A stretch of 20,768 bases of DNA from an uncultured Akkermansia sp. (lineage in GTDB: Bacteria > Verrucomicrobiota > Verrucomicrobiia > Verrucomicrobiales > Akkermansiaceae): positions 1 through 20,768 of the forward strand of contig CAAFXA010000221.1 in assembly GCA_900766865.1 (NCBI GenBank). Direction: 5' to 3'. This document shows positions 7,799 through 14,015 of this stretch, in pieces. A model generated the notes under the pieces. The model was not told where the DNA came from, ran no database searches, and saw only the letters and a program-made list of their open reading frames with translations. A program made the translations under genes and the position numbers. Within the stretch, counting starts at the first letter, position 1. Every line of letters starts with the position of its first letter.

Positions 7799-9367
7799 AT
7801 GAAAATTCTCATCCCGACAAAACTAGACAAGGCTGCAGCCGGCGCTCTCACCGCCGCCGGTTACGAGGTCGTACAGAATGACAGCATTGCCATCGATGAG
7901 CTGGCCACCGCCAATCCGGATGCCGTGGGACTCATCGTGCGCTCGGAGAAAGTAACTCCCGCCATCATTGACAGCCTTCCGTCGCTCAAGTGCGTCATCC
8001 GCGCCGGCGCAGGTTTCGACAACATTGATTACGTCTATGCCCGCAGCAAAGGCATCGACGTCATGAACACCCCCGGTGCTAACTCCAACGCCGTGGCAGA
8101 GGAGGTTGTTGCCATGATTCTGGCCGCCTACCGCTACGTCATTCCGGCAGATGTCACCACCCGCGCCGGCGAGTGGAATAAGAAGAAGTACATGGGCCGC
8201 GAGCTTACCCGCAAGACCGTAGGCATTCTGGGTCTGGGCAACATCGGCCGCCTGTTGGTCAAGCGCTTACAGGGGTTCGAGTGTACAGTGCTGGGCTACG
8301 ACCACTTCCTCTCCAAACAGCGAGCTCTGAACATCGGCGCAACCCCGGCAGAGATTGATGAGATTTTCGCCACCGCGGACATCATATCCCTGCACGTTCC
8401 CGGAGGCCCCGCCACAAAGGGGATGATTGATGACCGACTCATCGGCATGATGAAAGACGGAGCCATGCTGGTAAACTGCTCCCGCTATGGTGTGGTGGAT
8501 GAAGACGCCATTCGCCGTGCACGCGCCGCAGGCAAGAACATCGTCTACTGCACAGACGTACACCCCAAGGACACGGCCGCACAGCAGCCCAGCGCAGATG
8601 TGGCCGATGTCATGCTGCCCCACCTGGGCGCCAATACCAGGGAAGCCAACAAGCTGGCAGCCATGCGCGCGGCCTCACAGATGGAAGCCTACTTCACCAG
8701 CGGAGACACCAGCTGCGTTATCAATGCAGAAAAACCCTCCAACCTCAGTCCGGCACACCTGCAGTTGGCGGCTATGCTTGGCAAGCTCTGCTACCAGGCC
8801 AGTGGTTGCACCCCCATCCGCAAGATTGAATGCACCTTCTACAACAACCTGCGTTCCTACCGCAAGTGGTTTACCCCGTGGATTCTGCAGGGCACAGTTC
8901 CCGGCGCAGAACATGGTCTTATGCCCGCAGCCGCAGAGGCAAGCATGCGAGAGCACGGTATTGTCTACAAAGCCCGCGAGCCCATGGACGACAAGCTCTA
9001 CGATGATGCTCTGACACTCGACCTCTTCACAGAGGAAAACGGTGAACAGAAGATTACCAGCGTGCGCGGCATGGTGGTGGATGGGGAGCCCGTGGTTTCC
9101 CGCATCAACTCATTTGATCACCTCTACGCCTCCCTCACGGGTAATACCATCGTGCTGCGCTATGAGGACCGCCCGGGTGTGATTGCCATCATTGGCCAGA
9201 TTATCTCCCAGGCCGGCATCAACATCGAAAACATGGTGGCTCCGCGAGACGCCGCCAGTGGCGACTCCCTGGCCGTCATCAAGACGGACAAGCCTGTCAC
9301 CGAGGAACAAAAGGAGCTGATTGCCAAGGCTATTGCAGCTAAGCAGGCATTCGCCATCACCCTGTAA
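7799..9367 (+). CDS. serA: D-3-phosphoglycerate dehydrogenase with C-terminal ACT domain
   Basis: NAD-dependent first enzyme of serine synthesis, oxidising 3-phosphoglycerate to 3-phosphohydroxypyruvate. The 522 residues contain the substrate-binding parts (RAGAGFDNID at 68–77; NTPGANSNAVAE at 90–101), the Rossmann loop GILGLGNIGRLL (142–153), catalytic Arg229 (NCSRYGVVDED) and His275 (LPHLGANTREA). The catalytic Glu position, in the DVFxxEP-like block, is Asp258 (DVHPKD). An intermediate region about 305–440 is followed by an ACT domain (about 447–522; YEDRPGVIAIIGQI), the usual serine feedback site. It is the long form of the enzyme. Second gene after DUF1015 and followed by a very long hairpin. 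Neither serC nor serB is in the window. Confidence 0.95.
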   Translation: MKILIPTKLDKAAAGALTAAGYEVVQNDSIAIDELATANPDAVGLIVRSEKVTPAIIDSLPSLKCVIRAGAGFDNIDYVYARSKGIDVMNTPGANSNAVAEEVVAMILAAYRYVIPADVTTRAGEWNKKKYMGRELTRKTVGILGLGNIGRLLVKRLQGFECTVLGYDHFLSKQRALNIGATPAEIDEIFATADIISLHVPGGPATKGMIDDRLIGMMKDGAMLVNCSRYGVVDEDAIRRARAAGKNIVYCTDVHPKDTAAQQPSADVADVMLPHLGANTREANKLAAMRAASQMEAYFTSGDTSCVINAEKPSNLSPAHLQLAAMLGKLCYQASGCTPIRKIECTFYNNLRSYRKWFTPWILQGTVPGAEHGLMPAAAEASMREHGIVYKAREPMDDKLYDDALTLDLFTEENGEQKITSVRGMVVDGEPVVSRINSFDHLYASLTGNTIVLRYEDRPGVIAIIGQIISQAGINIENMVAPRDAASGDSLAVIKTDKPVTEEQKELIAKAIAAKQAFAITL

Positions 9368-9387
9368 TTCCGGAACAGGAGTTTACT

Positions 9388-9435
9388 TTCATGTCCGGCG
9401 CCCGTCTGTATACCAGCAGACGCGCCGGACATGAA
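9388..9435. repeat. long imperfect palindrome after serA, possible terminator or REP-like element
   Basis: The left arm (9388–9408, beginning TTCATGTCCGGCG) pairs with the right arm (9417–9435, ending CCGGACATGAA), giving about 19 base pairs with a 2-nt bulge and an 8-nt loop TATACCAG. It starts 21 nt after the serA stop. There is no T-run after it on either strand, unlike the intrinsic terminators elsewhere in the window. It could stop transcription, protect the 3' end, or be a repeated extragenic palindrome. Confidence 0.75.
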
Positions 9436-9509
9436 GCATTCAAGGGGTGTATGAAGTTGGCTCTCCCGGACACGCCAATCCGTTTGCACTGAGCGGTTCT
9501 GATATTGTC

Positions 9510-9538
9510 TTGACGCGACCAGTTAATTGTGCGACAAT
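9510..9538 (+). promoter_or_regulatory. sigma70-type promoter of hprK, nearly leaderless
   Basis: TTGACG (9510–9515) and GACAAT (9533–9538) are separated by 17 nt. The hprK ATG is only 8 nt beyond the -10, so the transcript should begin within about 0–2 nt of the start codon. This promoter would drive hprK, the Nif3-like gene and rluD. Confidence 0.65.
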
Positions 9539-9546
9539 AGGCGCGC

Positions 9547-10530
9547 ATGAAAAAGCCCATTGTCAGGAAAGTAGACCAGATATCCGTCTCTCACTTTTAC
9601 GAGCGATACAAGAGCGCGTTGGAGCTGGAGCTGCTCAATAGCCCTCAGGGTATGAGCCGCAAAATCCTGCAGCCCACTCTTAACCGCCCTGGTCTGGCTC
9701 TGGCCGGTTTCTTCAGTTACTTTGCACACGAACGCATCCAGATTTTCGGCGCGGCCGAAATGTCCTACCTGTGTACCACCCTCAAGGGTGACTTGCGCGC
9801 GGAACGCCTGCGATGGCTGATGAATGCCAATGTGCCCTGCCTCATCTTCTCCCGAGGGGTTGATGTACCGGAGGATTTACTGCAACATGCAGATGATTTC
9901 TCGGTATGCGTATTCCGCTCCACGCTGCCGACGATGAAGTTGGTCAATAAAACGACCATCATTCTGGAAAACGAGTTTGCAGAAAGCACCACCGTCCACG
10001 GCTGCATGGTAGACGTGCGGGGAGTAGGTGTTCTTATCACAGGCAACAGTGGCATCGGCAAAAGCGAGATTTCTCTCGGCCTGGTAGAGCGAGGCTCCTC
10101 GCTGGTAGCAGACGACATGGTACGCATCCGCAACATCAGCGGAGAACTCGTGGCCACATCACCTTCGCTCAGCAGCGGCTTTATCGAGATTCGCGGCATC
10201 GGCATCATCAATGTCACCAACTTATTCGGCCTGAAAGCCTACCGCCGCCAGAAGGAGGTAGACCTCGTTATCAACCTCACCAGTGGAGAAATGAGCGAAA
10301 TGGAGAGACTTGGGCTGACTCGCCAGACAACCAATATTCTGGGCGTGGAAGTGGAACGCCTGAACCTGCCTGTTGCCCCGGGCCGCGACATGACGCGACT
10401 CGTGGAAGTAGCAGCCCTTGGTCGCTACCTGCGCGAAAGCGGCTACGACATGGCGGGCGAGTTCAACAAGCGACTGCACAACGAAATCAAAATGCGCAGC
10501 AACCTGCGCGTCACACCGGAAAACGACTGA
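9547..10530 (+). CDS. hprK: HPr kinase/phosphorylase-like protein HprK
   Basis: Bifunctional enzyme that phosphorylates and dephosphorylates a Ser of HPr in the phosphotransferase system; the nearest relatives outside Firmicutes have less certain targets. The 327 residues have an N-terminal domain (about 1–130) and a kinase domain with the conserved His151 (TTVHGCMVDVRGVGV), Walker A GNSGIGKS (166–173), the ADD acidic pair (188–190), EIRGIGIINV (214–223) and the C-terminal signature at about 272–300. In that signature PVRPGRN is altered to PVAPGRD (275–281). It starts an operon with the Nif3-like gene one base after its stop and rluD after that. No ptsH or ptsI gene is present here. Start fixed by homology and the adjacent promoter. 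Confidence 0.92.
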   Translation: MKKPIVRKVDQISVSHFYERYKSALELELLNSPQGMSRKILQPTLNRPGLALAGFFSYFAHERIQIFGAAEMSYLCTTLKGDLRAERLRWLMNANVPCLIFSRGVDVPEDLLQHADDFSVCVFRSTLPTMKLVNKTTIILENEFAESTTVHGCMVDVRGVGVLITGNSGIGKSEISLGLVERGSSLVADDMVRIRNISGELVATSPSLSSGFIEIRGIGIINVTNLFGLKAYRRQKEVDLVINLTSGEMSEMERLGLTRQTTNILGVEVERLNLPVAPGRDMTRLVEVAALGRYLRESGYDMAGEFNKRLHNEIKMRSNLRVTPEND

Positions 10531-10531
10531 C

Positions 10532-11290
10532 ATGACACCTCTTACTCAAATTACGGAACTACTGGATTCCACCCTCCGCATTTCCGAAATTCGGGATGCC
10601 TCTGTGGCGCTCAACGGCCTGCAGGTGGAAAACAACGGCTGCGTCACCAAAGTAGCGCTGGCTGTTGACGGCTCCCAGAAAAGCATAGACGATGCCATTG
10701 CAGCCGGGGCAGACCTGTTGGTGCTGCACCATGGCATCTACTGGTGCGGACTGCGCCCCATGACTGGATGGTTCCGCAAAAAGATACAAAGCTGCCTGGA
10801 GAACAACCTGGCCATCTACAGTGCCCACCTTCCGCTGGATATGCACCCGGAACTGGGGAACAACGCCGGCATAGCCAAGGCGCTGGGGCTGAAAGACTGC
10901 CAGCCGGAAGTCGACTACCATGGCACCCTCATTGGCCAGAGCGGTGAGTTCTGTGGCACTGTGAGCGAGCTGCGCGAACGCTACGCGGCCATATGTGGTG
11001 CAACGGTGACAGGCTATGTACAGAATGCCGATGCACCGGCCGGGAGAGTGGCCGTATGTTCCGGCGGTGCGGGAGATGTCATTTACCAGATGAAGGATAA
11101 AGGCTACAGCACCTATCTGACAGGCGAAGAAAACCATTGGGTGGTAAACGCAGCTGCAGATATGGGCATGAACATCCTCTTTGCCGGACACTATGCCACA
11201 GAAACCTTCGGCGTGAAGGCTCTTGGCAAACTGCTCGAAGAGCGTTTCGGCCTGCCCACCCTGTTCATCGACAACCCCACCGGCATGTAA
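10532..11290 (+). CDS. Nif3-like dinuclear metal-centre protein
   Basis: A 252-residue member of the Nif3/YbgI (GTP cyclohydrolase I type 2) family, a widespread fold with a two-metal site and no agreed function. Metal ligands visible: His66 and His67 (LVLHHGIYW; HHPLFW in many members), His99 and Asp103 (YSAHLPLDMHPELGNNAG), and His220 with Glu224 (AGHYATETFG). It lacks the central insert domain seen in longer members. The frame is open 38 codons upstream inside hprK, but the homologous start MTPLTQITELL begins one base after the hprK TGA. The rluD ATG follows 4 nt after its stop, so the three genes are surely one transcript. Confidence 0.9.
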   Translation: MTPLTQITELLDSTLRISEIRDASVALNGLQVENNGCVTKVALAVDGSQKSIDDAIAAGADLLVLHHGIYWCGLRPMTGWFRKKIQSCLENNLAIYSAHLPLDMHPELGNNAGIAKALGLKDCQPEVDYHGTLIGQSGEFCGTVSELRERYAAICGATVTGYVQNADAPAGRVAVCSGGAGDVIYQMKDKGYSTYLTGEENHWVVNAAADMGMNILFAGHYATETFGVKALGKLLEERFGLPTLFIDNPTGM

Positions 11291-11294
11291 ATCC

Positions 11295-12245
11295 ATGCAT
11301 ATCATTGCAGAAGACTCCATCGGAGCACGACTCGACCAATTCCTGGCGGCACAGCTGCCGGAGCTTTCCCGTGCGCGTATCCAGGCCCTGATAAAAGCCG
11401 GAGATGTCACAGTGAACGGCAAAACAACCAAAGCCAAGACACCGGTAGAGCTCGGCATGCGCATCGAAATCAATATCCCGGAGCCGGAACCGGCAGAGGC
11501 ACAGCCACAGGATATCCCCATCTCTGTTCTCTACGAGGACAAGGATGTTATCGTCATCGATAAAGAAAGCGGTATGGTGGTGCATCCGGCAGCGGGCAAC
11601 CCGGATGGCACTCTGGTGAATGCCGTACTCTTCCATTGCGGGGACCTCTCCGGCATTGGCGGAGTGGAACGCCCCGGCATCGTACACAGACTCGACAAAG
11701 ATACCAGCGGCTGTATCGTTGTGGCGAAAAATGACACCGCACACCTCTCCCTCACCACACAATTTGCAGAGAGAGATACCTCCAAAATCTATCTTGCCGT
11801 GGTACAGGGCTGCCCGAAGGAGCCGGAAGGAACCATTTTCACCAACATCGGCCGCCACCCGGTCAACCGCCTCAAGATGGCTGTCGTGAACCCCGGCTCC
11901 GGAAAACCGGCCATAACAGACTACAAAGTTCTGCGACACGACCCATCCACCAACTCCAGCCTGGTAATGTGCACCCTGCACACCGGTCGTACCCACCAGA
12001 TACGCGTACACATGCTGCACCTGGGCCACCCCCTCATCGGCGACCCCATCTACGCCCATCCTCAAAAGCAGAAAGCCCGCCCGGGCAGACTGATGCTGCA
12101 CGCCTGGCGCCTGGCTTTCAATCATCCGGCAACCGGGCGACGTGTAGCACTGCAATCCCCCATTCCTCCGGAATACACCCCCTGGCTGATTGACCTTCCC
12201 CTGCCATCATGGGAAGAAGAGTCGCACCTGGTCACCACCCGCTGA
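11295..12245 (+). CDS. rluD: RluA-family 23S rRNA pseudouridine synthase (RluD/RluC-like)
   Basis: Converts specific uridines in 23S rRNA to pseudouridine. The 316 residues have an N-terminal S4 RNA-binding domain (about 8–60; RLDQFLAAQLPELSRARIQALI) and the RluA catalytic domain with HRLDKDTSG (131–139), in which Asp134 is the nucleophile. The LHTGRTHQIRVHM and GHPLIGDPIYAH blocks follow. The S4 domain and length fit RluC/RluD; which helix position it modifies cannot be told from sequence, so the symbol is a best guess. The ATG was chosen at MHIIAEDSIGARLDQ because the 24 upstream codons lie inside the Nif3-like gene. Last gene of the hprK operon. Confidence 0.9.
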   Translation: MHIIAEDSIGARLDQFLAAQLPELSRARIQALIKAGDVTVNGKTTKAKTPVELGMRIEINIPEPEPAEAQPQDIPISVLYEDKDVIVIDKESGMVVHPAAGNPDGTLVNAVLFHCGDLSGIGGVERPGIVHRLDKDTSGCIVVAKNDTAHLSLTTQFAERDTSKIYLAVVQGCPKEPEGTIFTNIGRHPVNRLKMAVVNPGSGKPAITDYKVLRHDPSTNSSLVMCTLHTGRTHQIRVHMLHLGHPLIGDPIYAHPQKQKARPGRLMLHAWRLAFNHPATGRRVALQSPIPPEYTPWLIDLPLPSWEEESHLVTTR

Positions 12246-12307
12246 ACCCGATTCTGCCTGCTGACACAAAAAGACACAGCAAGAGCTCGCGCGCGCCGTG
12301 GCGGGCG

Positions 12308-12316
12308 TGGTATACT
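12308..12316 (+). promoter_or_regulatory. extended -10 promoter of mcsA–mcsB–clpC
   Basis: TG (12308–12309), one base, then TATACT (12311–12316) form an extended -10 element; no -35 is visible at the right distance. The mcsA GTG lies 7 nt beyond, so the predicted mRNA begins at or one base before the start codon. I see no CtsR-type or CIRCE operator in the 78-nt spacer. Confidence 0.5.
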
Positions 12317-12323
12317 GGACGGC

Positions 12324-12854
12324 GTGAAAAAGTGCCAGATATGCGGAAAACGCGCGTCCATCTTCCTGACGCAGATTATCAACGGACAGGCCACAGACCT
12401 GGCCCTCTGCGAGACCTGTGCACGCGAGCGTGGGCTATTTGACCCGCAATCCCTCACATTTGCCGAAAAGTTCTTCCCGGAAGCCTTCCGGAAACGCGTA
12501 GATAAGCTTGTGCGCGAGCTTATCAGCGAGGTGGAGGAACCAGCAGAACACGCCCCCGCAGCCCGCAACGGAGCCGACCTGCTGACGCAGTGCCCCACCT
12601 GCGGCTATACCCTCCAGAACTACCGCAGTTGCAGTCGTCTGGGGTGCGCCGACTGTTACAGTGTGTTTGAGCCGGAAATCAGCGAAATGGCCGCGCCGGA
12701 TACCAATGAGGCAGACCTCGGCTGCAACAATGTGACGGAGGAATCCGTCACCCTGCAGCGCAGCCGCCTCGAACAGCAACTCCAGGCCGCCGTGGAACGG
12801 GAAGACTACGAGACCGCCGCAGCCCTGCGAGATCGCATAAAGAATCTGCACTGA
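12324..12854 (+). CDS. mcsA: McsA-like zinc-finger protein with UVR motif
   Basis: In Firmicutes McsA binds and activates the arginine kinase McsB and links it to ClpC. The 176 residues have two zinc-binding halves built from CxxC pairs (Cys4/Cys7, Cys29/Cys32; then Cys90/Cys93, Cys108/Cys111) and a C-terminal UVR coiled-coil motif (about 147–176; LEQQLQAAVEREDYETAAALRDRI), the element that docks to ClpC or UvrB-type partners. The opening KKCQICGKRAS and NGQATDLALCETCA match the McsA N-terminus closely, which supports the GTG start at 12324. The gene stands 16 nt before the McsB-like gene. It looks intact, in contrast with its partner. Confidence 0.88.
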   Translation: MKKCQICGKRASIFLTQIINGQATDLALCETCARERGLFDPQSLTFAEKFFPEAFRKRVDKLVRELISEVEEPAEHAPAARNGADLLTQCPTCGYTLQNYRSCSRLGCADCYSVFEPEISEMAAPDTNEADLGCNNVTEESVTLQRSRLEQQLQAAVEREDYETAAALRDRIKNLH

Positions 12855-12870
12855 AGTCATCAATATCCGT

Positions 12871-13989
12871 ATGGCATTCGACCTCAACAATCTTACCAAA
12901 AATCCCCCTGTATGGTTCCGTCAGGGTGGAGAGTGGAACGATGTGATTATAGGCGTCATGGGGCGCCTGGTACGCAATCTGCCCGGCCATGCCTTCCCCG
13001 GATGGAGCACAGCAGAAGGCCGTAAAGCGGTAGCGGATATTCTGGTGCCGGCTATTTTAAACCAGCCGGGCTTCCGGAATGCCTATCATGCCGAAATGAC
13101 AGAGCTGGGCTATGGCTGCCGGAGAGCCCTGTTGGAGCGGCGCCAGCTCTCCCCGTGCATGGCAGCACGACAGGATGGCTGCCACCTCATCATCAACCGG
13201 AAACAGGATGTTGTGGTCATGGTGAATGAGGAAGAGCACCTCACCATACACGGTTTTGCTCCCGGTCTGGATTTCAGAACGCTGCTGGTTCAGCTGCGGC
13301 GGCTGCCGGAACGCCTGGGCAAAGAACTCGTCTTTGCTCGCAATTCCCGCTTCGGCTACCTTTCCAGCCTGCCGGGAGAAGCCGGAGATGGCGTTCAGCT
13401 GTATGTAGTACTCCACCTGCCGGCACTCACTGTTTCCAATATGATGCCGCAGGTGAATCGCAGCGTTGAAAAACTACAGCTCAACATAGCCCCCTTCTTC
13501 CCCCAGTTAGGTGAGGAATGCGGCAATACCTTTGTTCTGTACTCCAATCCGGCACCGGCCGGAGAGCAGGCCAACGTACTGCAACACCTTATCGACGTAA
13601 CAACAACGCTTGCAGACCGCGAGCAGCAGGTACGCAACAGATTAATGGCTCTCCCGGCAAAGGGGGATATATTCCTGGCAAACCGCATCAGCCGCTGTTA
13701 TGGTCTGATGCGCTACTCTCTTGCCCTTTCGGCGGCCGAATGGGTGGACACGCTATCCATGCTGAGACTTGGCGTGGCCTTTTCCTACATATCTTCAGAA
13801 GAGGCAACACAGGATGAACTGCTGGCAGAATTGGCTACCCTCACCATAACAGGCGGAGACTTCGCAAATGGGCAGGAGCCCGAGCCGCGCCCCCACCCGC
13901 GGGCAGCAACAACAGCCGAACAAGCACGCAGCAGAATCATCCGCCATTTCCTGAAACACACTTTCCTTAACACAGTGCCCGGAGCCTGA
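12871..13989 (+). CDS. mcsB: McsB-like guanido-kinase homologue, predicted catalytically dead
   Basis: McsB phosphorylates protein arginines and so marks proteins for ClpCP. This 372-residue protein aligns with McsB along most of its length: RLVRN (32–36), NEEEH (119–123; NEEDH in McsB), GYLSSLP (162–168), LHLPAL (181–186), EECGN (215–219), Ser225-Asn226 and RSYG-like RCYG (275–278). The catalytic apparatus is missing: SSRxR becomes GVMGR (28–32), CPxNxGTGLRAS becomes LPGEAGDGVQLY (167–178) with loss of the Cys and Arg, the RGxYGEG loop becomes APFFPQL (207–213) with the catalytic Glu as Gln212, and the C-terminal RDxxRA phosphoarginine site is AEQARS (349–354). The comparison is with family motifs known to me. 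It sits between mcsA and clpC; a structural or adaptor role is inferred. Confidence 0.82.
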   Translation: MAFDLNNLTKNPPVWFRQGGEWNDVIIGVMGRLVRNLPGHAFPGWSTAEGRKAVADILVPAILNQPGFRNAYHAEMTELGYGCRRALLERRQLSPCMAARQDGCHLIINRKQDVVVMVNEEEHLTIHGFAPGLDFRTLLVQLRRLPERLGKELVFARNSRFGYLSSLPGEAGDGVQLYVVLHLPALTVSNMMPQVNRSVEKLQLNIAPFFPQLGEECGNTFVLYSNPAPAGEQANVLQHLIDVTTTLADREQQVRNRLMALPAKGDIFLANRISRCYGLMRYSLALSAAEWVDTLSMLRLGVAFSYISSEEATQDELLAELATLTITGGDFANGQEPEPRPHPRAATTAEQARSRIIRHFLKHTFLNTVPGA

Positions 13990-14015
13990 TGGCCCCGAGA
14001 CAGCCCCTTTCATAT

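Noticed and set aside
12246..12323. CtsR or CIRCE operator before mcsA–mcsB–clpC
   Set aside because: Neither the direct GGTCAAA repeat nor the TTAGCACTC inverted repeat is present.
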